Positions 10,670 through 22,076 of a stretch of 64,000 nucleotides of DNA are shown one piece after another (position 1 is the stretch's first letter; every line of letters begins with the position of its first letter). The notes under the pieces were generated by a model. It worked only from the letters and a program-made list of their open reading frames with translations. It ran no database searches and was not told where the DNA came from. The stretch is taken from the NCBI RefSeq assembly GCF_026153295.1, contig NZ_CP110615.1, forward strand, positions 1,984,001-2,048,000. The letters run 5' to 3'. Both the position numbers and the translations under genes were made by a program. The DNA comes from Rhodococcus antarcticus (GTDB lineage Bacteria; Actinomycetota; Actinomycetes; Mycobacteriales; Mycobacteriaceae).

Positions 10670-11020
10670 TCAGTCCTGGGCGGGCAGCAGGACGTCGGCG
10701 TCGAAGCACGTCCGGTCGCCGGTGTGGCAGGCCGCGCCCACCTGGTCGACCACGAGCAGCAGGGTGTCCCCGTCGCAGTCCAGCCGCACCTCGTGCACGT
10801 GCTGGGTGTGCCCGGACGTCGCGCCCTTGACCCAGTACTCCTGCCGCGAGCGCGACCAGTAGGTGGCCCGGCGCGTGGTGAGCGTGCGGTGCAGCGCCTC
10901 GTCGTCCATCCACGCGACCATCAGCACCTCGCCCGTGCCGCGCTGCTGCGCGACGGCGCACACCAACCCGTCGGCGTTGCGCCGCAGGCGGTCCGCGACC
11001 GCGGGATCGAGCCCGCTCAC
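10670..11020 (-). CDS. hisI: Phosphoribosyl-AMP cyclohydrolase
   Basis: Third step of histidine synthesis: hydrolytic opening of the purine ring of PR-AMP. 116 residues, monofunctional (no HisE domain fused). Metal-ligand motifs DCDGDT (~81-86) and CHTGDRTCF (~98-106) are intact, with [17 protein letters not shown] between the halves. GTG start at 11020 overlaps hisF by 4 nt; the frame upstream of it is only an open shadow of hisF. Last gene of the hisH-priA-impA-hisF-hisI block. Confidence 0.95.
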   Translation of the reverse strand: MSGLDPAVADRLRRNADGLVCAVAQQRGTGEVLMVAWMDDEALHRTLTTRRATYWSRSRQEYWVKGATSGHTQHVHEVRLDCDGDTLLLVVDQVGAACHTGDRTCFDADVLLPAQD

Positions 11021-11790
11021 CGGACCACCACCCCCGCGGCCCGCAGCGCGTCCTTGACGCCCGGGATGGTCAGCTCGCCGAAGTGGAACACCGTCGCCGC
11101 GAGCACGGCGTCCGCCCCGGCGGCCACCGCCGGCGGGAAGTGCTCCAGCGCACCGGCTCCCCCGCTCGCGATCACCGGGACGTCCACCGCCGCACGGACG
11201 GCCACGATCATCGCCAGGTCGAAGCCGGCCTTGGTGCCGTCGGCATCCATCGAGTTCAGCAGGATCTCCCCCACGCCGAGCTCCGCGCCACGCGTGGCCC
11301 ACTCCACCGCGTCGATCCCGGTGCCGCGCTTGCCCCCGTGGGTGGTGACCTCCCAGCCCGACGGCGTCGGAGCGCTGCCGGCGGGCACGGTGCGGGCGTC
11401 CACGGAGAGCACGATGCACTGGGAGCCGAAGCGCCGGCTCAGCTCGGTGAGCAGCTCCGGCCTCGCGATCGCCGCGGTGTTCACGCTCGCCTTGTCCGCC
11501 CCCGCCCGCAGCAGCGCGTCGACGTCGGCCACGGCGCGGACGCCCCCGCCCACCGTCAGGGGGATGAACACCTGCTCGGCCGTGCGCCGCACCACGTCCA
11601 GCATGGTCGCCCGCTCCCCGGAGGACGCCGTGACGTCGAGGAACGTCAGCTCGTCGGCGCCCTGGGCGTCGTAGGCCGCAGCCAGCTCCACCGGGTCCCC
11701 GGCGTCGCGCAGGTCGGCGAAGCGCACGCCCTTCACCACCCGCCCGGCGTCCACGTCCAGGCAGGGGATCACCCGCACCGCGACACTCAC
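11017..11790 (-). CDS. hisF: Imidazole glycerol phosphate synthase, cyclase subunit
   Basis: Uses ammonia from HisH to split PRFAR into imidazole-glycerol phosphate and AICAR. 257-residue TIM barrel; the paired half-barrel motifs [15 protein letters not shown] at the N-terminus and [16 protein letters not shown] in the second half hold the two catalytic aspartates. GTG start at 11790 lies in a 4-nt overlap with impA. Its partner HisH is encoded about 1.8 kb upstream in the same transcription unit. Confidence 0.96.
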   Translation of the reverse strand: MSVAVRVIPCLDVDAGRVVKGVRFADLRDAGDPVELAAAYDAQGADELTFLDVTASSGERATMLDVVRRTAEQVFIPLTVGGGVRAVADVDALLRAGADKASVNTAAIARPELLTELSRRFGSQCIVLSVDARTVPAGSAPTPSGWEVTTHGGKRGTGIDAVEWATRGAELGVGEILLNSMDADGTKAGFDLAMIVAVRAAVDVPVIASGGAGALEHFPPAVAAGADAVLAATVFHFGELTIPGVKDALRAAGVVVR

Positions 11791-12599
11791 GCCGGCACCG
11801 CCAGCGGGTCACCGAGAGCGAGCACCAGCTCCAGCATCTCCTCGTGCACCCCGGGGGCGGCGGCGAGCACCGACGGCGAGTCGATCCGCCAGTCCCGGCC
11901 CGCCAGGTCGGTGACCACACCCCCGGCCGCGCGCACGAGGCACACGCCGGCGGCGTTGTCCCAGGGGTGGTGGCCGAAGGTGACCGAGCCGCCGAGCACC
12001 CCGGCCGCGGTCCACGCCAGGTCGATCCCCGTCGCTCCGACCAGCCGGACCCGCTGGCACGCATCCGTCAGCTCGCCGAGGGCCCGCAGCCGGTACTCCC
12101 CGGGGTAGCGCCCGCCACCGCTGCGGGTCAGCGAGCCGACGCACGTGGTGGCCGAGCGGAGATCACCGCGGGCCAGCGGCGGAAGGGCCACCCCGTTGCG
12201 CAGCAGCGGGCCGCCGTCGAGCGCCGCGTACCGCTCGCCGAGCAGCGGCAGCCACGTCAGGCCCACCACCGGCACCCCGTCCTGCAGCAGCGCCAGCAGC
12301 ATGCCGGCCAGCGGGAGCCCCGCCGAGTAGTTGGCGGTGCCGTCGATGGGGTCCAGCACCCACACCGGACCGACACCCACGTCGGGACCGCCGAACTCCT
12401 CCCCGTGCACCGCGATCCCCGTTCGGGCGGTCAGCTCGGCGGACAGGCGGCGCTCGAGCTCGAGGTCGACGGCGGTCGCGAAGTCGGCCGGGCCCTTCTC
12501 GACCGCGCTGGGTGCTCCGAGACCGGCGACGAACCGGCCGGTCACCGACTCCAGCAGGCCCGAGGCCTCCGCGAGCAGCCCGGGCAGGTCCAGGCTCAC
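11787..12599 (-). CDS. impA: Inositol monophosphatase family protein (impA position)
   Basis: Mg-dependent sugar-phosphate phosphatase, 270 residues. Metal site: GEEFGG (~66-71), DPIDGTANY (83-91) and HPWDNAAG (~211-218), all catalytic residues present. In corynebacteria and mycobacteria a gene of this family named impA sits between hisA and hisF, as here; histidinol-phosphatase in this phylum also belongs to this superfamily, so it could be inositol-phosphate phosphatase or histidinol-phosphatase. GTG start at 12599 overlaps priA by 4 nt. The longer open frame to 12995 is a shadow of priA. Confidence 0.88.
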   Translation of the reverse strand: MSLDLPGLLAEASGLLESVTGRFVAGLGAPSAVEKGPADFATAVDLELERRLSAELTARTGIAVHGEEFGGPDVGVGPVWVLDPIDGTANYSAGLPLAGMLLALLQDGVPVVGLTWLPLLGERYAALDGGPLLRNGVALPPLARGDLRSATTCVGSLTRSGGGRYPGEYRLRALGELTDACQRVRLVGATGIDLAWTAAGVLGGSVTFGHHPWDNAAGVCLVRAAGGVVTDLAGRDWRIDSPSVLAAAPGVHEEMLELVLALGDPLAVPA

Positions 12600-13330
12600 G
12601 CGCGCACCGCCGCCAGCGCCTCCGGCAGGGTGAACCGACCTGCGTACAGCGCCTTGCCGACGATGGAGCCCTCGACGCCCAGCGGCACCAGCGCGGCGAT
12701 CGCCTCCAGGTCGGCCACCGTGGACACCCCGCCCGAGGCGATGACGGGGGCGTCGGTGGCCGAGCACACGTCGCGCAGCAGCTGCAGGTTGGGACCGCCC
12801 AGGGTGCCGTCCTTGCTCACGTCGGTCACGACGTAGCGGGAGCACCCGTCGCGGTCCAGGCGGGCGAGGGTCTCGAACAGCTCGCCGCCGTCGCTGACCC
12901 AGCCGCGGGCCTTGAGCCGGTGCACCCCGTCCACCACCTGCACGTCCAGGCCCACGGCCACCTTGTCGCCGAACCGGGCGATGGCGCTCGCGCACCAGGC
13001 CGGGTCCTCCAGCGCCGCGGTGCCCAGGTTCACCCGGGCGCAGCCGGTGGCCAGCGCGGCCTCCAGCGAGGCGTCGTCGCGGATGCCACCGGACAGCTCC
13101 ACGGCGACGTCGAGCTCACCCACCACCGCGGCGAGCAGCTCGCGGTTGGAACCCCGACCGAAGGCGGCGTCCAGGTCGACCAGGTGCACCCACTGCGCCC
13201 CGTCGGACTGCCAGGCCAGGGCGGCGTCCCGCGGGGAGCCGTAGCGGGTCTCGGACCCGGCCTCCCCCTGGACCAGGCGCACGGCCTGTCCGTCGGCGAC
13301 GTCGACAGCGGGCAGCAGGACGAGGCTCAC
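12596..13330 (-). CDS. priA: Bifunctional phosphoribosyl isomerase A (HisA/TrpF)
   Basis: Amadori isomerase of histidine synthesis (ProFAR to PRFAR); in actinobacteria PriA also does the TrpF step. 244-residue TIM barrel, with catalytic Asp10 in LLPAVDV and the second acid near residue 174 in [14 protein letters not shown]; phosphate loops SGGIRDD and ASGGVST are present. GTG at 13330 is the start because TAGAGT lies 8 nt before it and the protein aligns from LLPAVDV. No trpF is seen here, consistent with dual function, though the gene could be elsewhere. Confidence 0.93.
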   Translation of the reverse strand: MSLVLLPAVDVADGQAVRLVQGEAGSETRYGSPRDAALAWQSDGAQWVHLVDLDAAFGRGSNRELLAAVVGELDVAVELSGGIRDDASLEAALATGCARVNLGTAALEDPAWCASAIARFGDKVAVGLDVQVVDGVHRLKARGWVSDGGELFETLARLDRDGCSRYVVTDVSKDGTLGGPNLQLLRDVCSATDAPVIASGGVSTVADLEAIAALVPLGVEGSIVGKALYAGRFTLPEALAAVRA

Positions 13331-13338
13331 GTCGCCGA

Positions 13339-13344
13339 ACTCTA
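13339..13344 (-). promoter_or_regulatory. -10 hexamer of predicted leaderless priA transcript
   Basis: TAGAGT (13344-13339) ends 8 nt before the priA GTG and overlaps the TAG stop of the small membrane-protein gene. There is no Shine-Dalgarno at priA, so an internal promoter giving a leaderless priA-impA-hisFI message is likely. Confidence 0.45.
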
Positions 13345-13575
13345 GTCGGGCGCCGGGCCGGGCTCGGACCGGCGCAGAACCCGGGTGGACCACCGCGCGG
13401 CCACCGCCATGGCGGCGATGCACCCCACCACCCCCGAACCGACGACGAGCAGGGCCCCTGTGGGTCCCGGCTGCAGGACCCCCAGCAGGACGGTCGTGAG
13501 CAGCAGCACAGCCGTCGCCGAGCCCAGCACGAGGAGGGCGTGCCGGGCGAGCGAGAGCTCCGGCCCGCCGCTCAC
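13342..13575 (-). CDS. Small two-helix membrane protein in the his operon
   Basis: 77 residues with two hydrophobic segments (~12-34 and ~39-60) and a basic C-terminal end ([17 protein letters not shown]). It sits between hisH and priA; ATG at 13575 shares ATGA with the hisH stop, so it is translated with hisH. No family recognised. Third-position GC and the exact overlap support it being real. Confidence 0.7.
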   Translation of the reverse strand: MSGGPELSLARHALLVLGSATAVLLLTTVLLGVLQPGPTGALLVVGSGVVGCIAAMAVAARWSTRVLRRSEPGPAPD

Positions 13576-14225
13576 AGGGAGCGGACCCAGTTCTCCAGCA
13601 GCGCCGCACCCGCGTCACCGGACTTCTCGGGGTGGAACTGGGTGGCGCACAGCGGCCCGTTCTCCACCGCGGCCACGAACCGGGAGCCGTGCGTCGCCCA
13701 CGTCACCAGGGGCGGCCGCAGCGGGCCGTCGGCGTCGAGCTCCCAGCGCTGCACACCGTAGGAGTGCACGAAGTAGTAGCGGGTGTCGGTGTCCATCCCG
13801 GCGAACAGGGTGCTGCCGGCGGGCGGATCGACCGTGTTCCACCCCATGTGCGGCAGCACGTCGGCCTGCAGCCGCTCCACCACCCCCGGCCACTCCCCGC
13901 ACCCCTCGGCGGCCTCGTCGTGGCCCTCGGACGGGCTGAGCTCCACGCCACGCTCGAACAACACCTGCATGCCCACGCACACCCCGAGCACCGGACGGCC
14001 GCCGGCCAGGCGCTGACCGATGACCCGGTCACCCTGGGCCGCGCGCAGCCCGGCCATGCAGGCGGCGAACGCTCCCACCCCGGGGACGAAGAGGCCGTCG
14101 GCGCGCAGCGCGGCGTGGGGATCGGCGGTGACCTCGACCTGCGCCCCCACCCGCTGCAGCGCCCGCTCGGCGGAGCGGATGTTGCCGGAGCCGTAGTCGA
14201 GCACCACGACGGACGGAGCAGCCAT
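13572..14225 (-). CDS. hisH: Imidazole glycerol phosphate synthase, glutaminase subunit
   Basis: Class I glutamine amidotransferase supplying ammonia to HisF. 217 residues; nucleophile Cys83 in GVCVGMQ, and His198-Glu200 in QFHPEKSG complete the triad; the N-terminal [11 protein letters not shown] and GVGAF oxyanion-loop motifs are intact. ATG at 14225 is followed by a normal HisH N-terminus. First gene of the second his block; TAGTGT 7 nt upstream indicates its own promoter. Confidence 0.96.
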   Translation of the reverse strand: MAAPSVVVLDYGSGNIRSAERALQRVGAQVEVTADPHAALRADGLFVPGVGAFAACMAGLRAAQGDRVIGQRLAGGRPVLGVCVGMQVLFERGVELSPSEGHDEAAEGCGEWPGVVERLQADVLPHMGWNTVDPPAGSTLFAGMDTDTRYYFVHSYGVQRWELDADGPLRPPLVTWATHGSRFVAAVENGPLCATQFHPEKSGDAGAALLENWVRSL

Positions 14226-14232
14226 GGGTGGA

Positions 14233-14238
14233 ACACTA
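14233..14238 (-). promoter_or_regulatory. -10 hexamer of predicted leaderless hisH transcript
   Basis: TAGTGT (14238-14233) ends 7 nt before the hisH ATG; no Shine-Dalgarno is visible. The 54-nt divergent gap to the PucR-type regulator gene must hold promoters for both directions. Confidence 0.5.
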
Positions 14239-14279
14239 GAGGCAGACCCGGACGCTGCCCGGGTCCGGCAGGAGGACAG

Positions 14280-15458
14280 GTGGATCCGGACGCGGTGCGG
14301 GCCGTCGCCGAGGGGGCGGCCGACGACGCGGGAGGGGTCGACCCCGGTCTGCTGGGGGACTTCCTGCCCATCGTCGTCGAGGCGGCGTCCTCGGGTCGGC
14401 GGCTGCGTCGTGGCGAGCTCACCGCGTGCGGCGAGCGCGGGTCGGCCGCAGCCCTGGCCGGGGTGCCGCTGCGCGCGTTGATCGACCTCTACCTCTCGGC
14501 GTGCTGGCGGCTGTGGGAGGTGCTCGACGTCGTGGCCGAGGGCGATGCCGTCCGGGTCCGGGCCGCGGGGCTCGCGGTGCTGCGGGCGGCCGACGACGCC
14601 GTGGCTGCGCTCGCCGAGGGCTTCCAGCTCGCCCGCAACGACCTCTCCCGCCAGCAGGAGTCCACCCGGCGCGAGCTGTTCGACACCCTGCTCGCCGGCG
14701 GGCCCGACGCTGCTGCGGTGACCGGTCGCGCCGCCGACCTCGGCCTGGACCTCACCAGTCCGCACGCGGTGCTCGTGGCCCGGCACGAGCGGACCTTCGA
14801 CGACCCCTCCACCACCTCGGTACCGAGACGGCTCGAGCGCGCCCTGGCGGGGGGCCACGGGGACGCGAACCCTGTGGTGGCGGTGAAGAACGGCCTGCTG
14901 GTGTGCATCTTCGCCGCCCCCGACACCGCCGCCGTCGCGCTCGTCGGGCAGCGGCTGGCGCGCGTGCTGCTCCAGGCCCTGCCGGGCGGTGCGGCGGGGC
15001 GGACCTGGCAGGCGGCGGTGGGGCGCACCCTGGCCGGGGCCACCTCGGTGCGGGTGTCCTACGAGCAGGCCTGCAGCGCGCTCGACCTCGCGGAGCGCCT
15101 GCGGCTGGAGACGCCGGTGGTGGATGCCGCCGAGCTGGTCGTCTACCAGGTGCTGCTGCGCGACCGGGCCGCGGTCGACGAGCTCGTCACCACCGTGCTC
15201 GGCCCGCTGGCCACCGCCCGCGGCGGGGCCGGCCCCCTGCTGGAGACCCTCGACGCCTACTACGCCACGGGCGGGGTGTCCACGGCGACCGCGGCGCGCC
15301 TGCACCTCTCGGTGCGCGCGGTGACCTACCGGCTGCAGCGGGTGCGCGAGCTCCTGGGCGCCGATCCCACCGACCCGGCCCAGCGCTTCACGATGCACGC
15401 CGCGGTGCTCGCGGCGCGCCTGCTGCGCTGGCCGGACGTACCGCTGGAGCAGGCCTGA
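14280..15458 (+). CDS. PucR-family transcriptional regulator
   Basis: 392 residues from GTG 14280 (AGGAGG 4 nt upstream; a GTG at 14295 is possible). The N-terminal ~120 residues are helical and resemble the RsbR-like/PucR sensory region. The middle (~150-270) looks like a degenerate GGDEF-like CdaR domain. The C-terminus carries the PucR-type helix-turn-helix: [37 protein letters not shown]. It is divergent from hisH and followed by terC on the same strand, so terC is the likeliest target. Ligand unknown. Confidence 0.85.
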   Translation: MDPDAVRAVAEGAADDAGGVDPGLLGDFLPIVVEAASSGRRLRRGELTACGERGSAAALAGVPLRALIDLYLSACWRLWEVLDVVAEGDAVRVRAAGLAVLRAADDAVAALAEGFQLARNDLSRQQESTRRELFDTLLAGGPDAAAVTGRAADLGLDLTSPHAVLVARHERTFDDPSTTSVPRRLERALAGGHGDANPVVAVKNGLLVCIFAAPDTAAVALVGQRLARVLLQALPGGAAGRTWQAAVGRTLAGATSVRVSYEQACSALDLAERLRLETPVVDAAELVVYQVLLRDRAAVDELVTTVLGPLATARGGAGPLLETLDAYYATGGVSTATAARLHLSVRAVTYRLQRVRELLGADPTDPAQRFTMHAAVLAARLLRWPDVPLEQA

Positions 15459-15465
15459 CCGCTCG

Positions 15466-15488
15466 GCGTTGCCGACCGTCGGCAACGC
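15466..15488. promoter_or_regulatory. Perfect 11-bp-arm palindrome between pucR and terC
   Basis: GCGTTGCCGAC, one base, then GTCGGCAACGC. It begins 7 nt after the regulator's stop codon and ~97 nt before terC. It could fold as a 9-bp stem with 5-nt loop (terminator without T-tract) or be an operator for a dimeric regulator, possibly the adjacent PucR protein. Confidence 0.55.
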
Positions 15489-15584
15489 GACGGGACTGAC
15501 TCGTCCGGTCGTCGACGCAGCCGTGGAGCGCGCGGCCGGTCAGCCTTGAGGGGAGCAGAAACCCCTTCGACCGAGGAGATCCCC

Positions 15585-16655
15585 GTGTTCGACGTCCCGA
15601 CCTGGTTGTGGGTGGCCTTCGTGGTCACCGTCGCCGTCGCCCTGGCCATCGACCTGCTGGCCCACCGCGACGACCACGTCATCGGCTTCGCCGAGGCCGC
15701 GCGCTGGAGCGCCGGCTGGGTCGGCCTGGCCGTCGTCTTCGGCGTCGTGGTCTGGATCGTGGTCGATCCCGCGATGGTCACCGACGCGACGGGCGCCCTG
15801 GTCCCCGTGACGACCGAGAGCGCCGGGGTCCAGTACTTCACCGCGTGGCTGCTCGAGAAGAGCCTGTCGGTGGACAACCTGTTCGTCTTCGCGCTGATCT
15901 TCGCCTACTTCAAGGTGCCCGGGAAGTACCAGCACCGCGTGCTGTTCTTCGGCGTCATCGGTGCCCTCGTCTTCCGCGCCGTCTTCCTGGCGCTGGGCGT
16001 CCAGATCGTCGAGCGCTTCTCGCCGGTGCTGTTCCTGTTCGCCGCGGTCCTGCTCTACAGCGCCTGGAAGCTCGTCCAGGGCGAGGACGACGACTACGAC
16101 CCGTCGACCTCGATGGCGCTGCGCGCGATGCGCAGGGTCGTCCCGATGAAGGACGAGTACCACGGCACCAGGTTCTTCATCACCGAGGCCGGAAAGCGCT
16201 ACGGAACCCCGCTGCTCGCCGTCGTCGTCGCCATCGAGGCCGCCGACCTCGTCTTCGCCGTCGACAGCGTCCCCGCCGTGCTGGCGGTCAGCTCGGACTC
16301 CTTCATCGTCTACACGTCCAACGCCTTCGCGATCCTGGGTCTGCGGGCCCTGTACTTCCTGCTCGCCGGGCTGCTCGACCGCTTCCACTACCTGGGCAAG
16401 GGCCTCGCGCTCATCCTCGCCTTCATCGGCGTGAAGCTCATCCTGCAGGCCAGCCACGAGAACTTCTCGACCGCCATTCCCGAGATCCCGTCGCTGGCGA
16501 GCCTCGCGGTCATCGTGGTGGTGCTGGCGGCCTCGATCGTCCTGAGCCTGGCCAGGCCGCTGCCGGCACCGACCACCCCGGACCGCACCCGCACGCCGGC
16601 CGACGACGCCACGGACGTCCACGACGGAGGTGGGACGGAGGCCGGGCTCCGCTAG
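15585..16655 (+). CDS. TerC family integral membrane protein
   Basis: 356 residues, seven or more membrane segments. The TerC signature is clear: acidic residues in membrane helices such as EKSLSVDNLFVFALIFAYF and EAADLVFAVDSVPAVLA, used by TerC/Alx proteins in metal (Mn) export or tellurium resistance. GTG 15585 is the start: GAGGAG lies 6 nt upstream. Hydrophilic C-terminal tail of ~40 residues. Its TAG stop shares the palindrome CTAG with the stop of the convergent MFS gene. Confidence 0.9.
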   Translation: MFDVPTWLWVAFVVTVAVALAIDLLAHRDDHVIGFAEAARWSAGWVGLAVVFGVVVWIVVDPAMVTDATGALVPVTTESAGVQYFTAWLLEKSLSVDNLFVFALIFAYFKVPGKYQHRVLFFGVIGALVFRAVFLALGVQIVERFSPVLFLFAAVLLYSAWKLVQGEDDDYDPSTSMALRAMRRVVPMKDEYHGTRFFITEAGKRYGTPLLAVVVAIEAADLVFAVDSVPAVLAVSSDSFIVYTSNAFAILGLRALYFLLAGLLDRFHYLGKGLALILAFIGVKLILQASHENFSTAIPEIPSLASLAVIVVVLAASIVLSLARPLPAPTTPDRTRTPADDATDVHDGGGTEAGLR

Positions 16656-17851
16656 ACGTGCGGCAGGGACCCGCGAGGGCCCCCGGTGACCACCTGGTCA
16701 CCGGGGGCCGTCCCACGGGTCCGGCCCACCACCAGCGCGACCCCGACCAGCCCGACCGCCGCAGCCGTCACCCCGAACGCCCACGGGTACCCGGCCACAG
16801 CCACCACGACGCCGAGGACCACCGCGCCCAGCCCGGTGCCGGCGTCGTAGGCCACGTTCCAGGCGGCGCTCGCCGGACCCCTGCGCGCCGGTCCCGCCCG
16901 GACGAACAGCAGCACCAGGCTGTCGTTCTGCACCACGCCGAACCCCGCTCCGAACAGTGCCGCGCCCACCAGCAGAGCACCTTCGCCCCCGGCCGCGACC
17001 CCGAGCGCGAGGACAGCGGCCCCCGCGGCGGCCAGCAGCACACCGGCGGGCAGGACCCGTCCCGGCTGCCCCGCCAGCGCCGCCAGCGGACCGGCCAGCC
17101 CCCGGCCCACGAGCATGGCCGCGGTGAGGACCGCGAGGGCGAGCCCGACAGCGGCCGGTCGCTCCGGGGCGGCGATCGGCAGGAAGGTCAGGGTGGCCCC
17201 GAAGGAGAGCGCGACCACGGTGAGGGCGACCACCGGGACGGCCACCTCGTTCGGGGCGAGCCGCGCGGTGCCGGCTGCCGGTGGTGGCGCTCCCAGGGGG
17301 CCGGCCGGCAGCGTCCGGGCCAGCACCGTCGCGGCCAGTCCGAGCCCACCGCCCGCGAGCAGCACCGGGGAGGTGCCGTGCGATGCCACCACGGCCAGAC
17401 CCACCGGCAGGGTGACCAGCTGGGGCAGGCCCACGGCCACCCCGTACAGCGACGAGGCCCGCCCGAGCCTCGACGGCTCCACGAGCTCGGCGACCAGCGC
17501 GCCCGAGGCCACCGTCAGCAGCCCGAAGCCGCAGCCGCGCACGGCCGTCACCGCGAGCACGCCGAGCACGCCGAACCCCGCACCCACCAGCGGCAGCACC
17601 AGCGCCGGTACCCCGAGCAGCGCGCACCCGGTCACCAGCACCCAGCGGTGCCCCCGGGTGCGCAGCAGGCTCGGTGTGCGCAGCTGCACGGCCACGGTGG
17701 CCGCCATGAACACCGCGGTGCACGCGCCCACGGCCACCGACCCGCCGCCGAGCTCGCTCACCTGCAGCGGCACCACCGGCAGCAGCAGCGTGAAGCTGCC
17801 GAACGAGAGCACGGTGGTGCCCATCAGGAGCAGGAACGCCCGGCTCAGCAC
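16652..17851 (-). CDS. MFS transporter
   Basis: 399 residues with 11-12 hydrophobic segments, the major-facilitator layout with a central hydrophilic loop (~190-215). The motif-A-like loop after helix 2 (LLRTRGHRWVLV) is recognisable; substrate cannot be inferred. Start taken as GTG 17851 (VLSRAFLLLMGTTVLSFGS), directly before the first helix; the frame is open further up but hydrophilic and out of character. Sits 13 nt downstream of a small membrane-protein gene that follows hisB, so it belongs to the hisDCB transcription unit. Confidence 0.85.
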   Translation of the reverse strand: MLSRAFLLLMGTTVLSFGSFTLLLPVVPLQVSELGGGSVAVGACTAVFMAATVAVQLRTPSLLRTRGHRWVLVTGCALLGVPALVLPLVGAGFGVLGVLAVTAVRGCGFGLLTVASGALVAELVEPSRLGRASSLYGVAVGLPQLVTLPVGLAVVASHGTSPVLLAGGGLGLAATVLARTLPAGPLGAPPPAAGTARLAPNEVAVPVVALTVVALSFGATLTFLPIAAPERPAAVGLALAVLTAAMLVGRGLAGPLAALAGQPGRVLPAGVLLAAAGAAVLALGVAAGGEGALLVGAALFGAGFGVVQNDSLVLLFVRAGPARRGPASAAWNVAYDAGTGLGAVVLGVVVAVAGYPWAFGVTAAAVGLVGVALVVGRTRGTAPGDQVVTGGPRGSLPHV

Positions 17852-17864
17852 GGGTCCGGCGCGC

Positions 17865-18023
17865 TCAGACGAGACGGAGCACGGCCGACGCGAGCGCGAG
17901 CAGGCACGCGAGGGCCGCGGCGACGGCCAGCGGCACGGAGGTCTTCCGGGCCGACCACGCACCGCCGGCGAAGAACCCGGCCAGCACGAGCAGCCCGACG
18001 ACGACGACGTCGTTGCCGACCAC
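17865..18023 (-). CDS. Small membrane protein downstream of hisB
   Basis: 52 residues, two hydrophobic stretches separated by AWSARKTS, giving a helical hairpin. Start GTG 18023 is preferred to an in-frame GTG at 18086 because the extra 21 codons are hydrophilic, overlap hisB and have poor third-position GC. Unknown function; placed between hisB and the MFS gene. Confidence 0.55.
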   Translation of the reverse strand: MVGNDVVVVGLLVLAGFFAGGAWSARKTSVPLAVAAALACLLALASAVLRLV

Positions 18024-18057
18024 GGCTACCGCGCGCCGTTCCGGTCGGTGCCCGCCA

Positions 18058-21127
<3,070 letters not shown>

Positions 21128-21170
21128 AGGAGCCTCCAGGGGGTGGGTCGAGCGGGGCCGAACGGCGATC

Positions 21171-22076
21171 TCAGTCTAGGTCGAGACCCAGATCCAGCAC
21201 GGTCACCGAGTGGGTCAGGGCACCGACGGCGACGAAGTCCACCCCGGTGCGGGCGTAGTCCCCGGCCGCGGCCAGGGTCAGCCCGCCGGAGGACTCCAGG
21301 CCGGTCCGCGGGGCCACGGCGTCGCGCCGGCGCACGGCCTCGGCCGTGGTGGGGACGTCGAAGTTGTCCAGCAGGACGAGCTCGGCGCCCTCGGCGAGCA
21401 CCGCGTCGAGCTGGTCGAGGGAGTCGACCTCGACCTCGCAGTGCAGCCCGGGAGCGGCGGCACGCACGAGCCTCATGGCCTCGACGACCCCGCCGGCGGC
21501 CACCACGTGGTTGTCCTTGATCAGCGCCGCGTCGCCGAGAGCCATCCGGTGGTTCACCCCGCCCCCGGTGCGGACGGCGTACTTCTGCAGCTGACGCAGC
21601 CCCGGCAAGGTCTTGCGGGTGTCCCGGATGCGGCAGTGCGTGCCGGCCACCGCGCGCACCCACGCGTCCGTGGCGGTGGCCACGCCCGACAGGTGGCAGA
21701 GCAGGTTCAGCATGGTGCGCTCGGCGGTGAGCAGCCCGGCCGCGGGTGCGGTGACGACCAGGGTGGGCTCGCCCGGCACGGCGGGGTCGCCGTCGGCCCC
21801 GAGGTGCACGAGCTCGCGATCCTCACCCAGCACCAGGTCCAGCACCGCCACGGCCACCCCGAGCCCGGCGAGCACCCCGCGCTCGCGCGGAACCACGGAC
21901 CCGGTGGCACGGGCCGTCGGGCCGACCGTCGACAGCGTGGTCACGTCCGGGCCCAGGCGCAGGTCCTCCTCGAGCGCGGTCGCCACCACGCGGACGACGT
22001 CGTCGACGTCCAGGCCCTGGCGCTCGAGCAGCTCGACGGTGGACGGGGCGAGGGTGCGGCCTCCCGGCACGGTCAT
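21171..22076 (-). CDS. nadC: Nicotinate-nucleotide pyrophosphorylase (quinolinate phosphoribosyltransferase)
   Basis: Converts quinolinate and PRPP to nicotinate mononucleotide. 301 residues, two-domain QPRTase; substrate residues in [40 protein letters not shown] and EVEVDSLDQ, with LLDNFDVP and LESSGGL in the barrel. ATG 22076 shares ATGA with the nadB stop. Last gene of nadA-nadB-nadC. Confidence 0.96.
   Translation of the reverse strand: MTVPGGRTLAPSTVELLERQGLDVDDVVRVVATALEEDLRLGPDVTTLSTVGPTARATGSVVPRERGVLAGLGVAVAVLDLVLGEDRELVHLGADGDPAVPGEPTLVVTAPAAGLLTAERTMLNLLCHLSGVATATDAWVRAVAGTHCRIRDTRKTLPGLRQLQKYAVRTGGGVNHRMALGDAALIKDNHVVAAGGVVEAMRLVRAAAPGLHCEVEVDSLDQLDAVLAEGAELVLLDNFDVPTTAEAVRRRDAVAPRTGLESSGGLTLAAAGDYARTGVDFVAVGALTHSVTVLDLGLDLD
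21173..21178 (-). promoter_or_regulatory. Candidate hisD promoter -10
   Basis: TAGACT at 21178-21173 on the minus strand, overlapping the nadC stop; predicts a leader of ~39 nt carrying the hisD Shine-Dalgarno. The same hexamer is found before dnaE and ileS. Confidence 0.4.
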
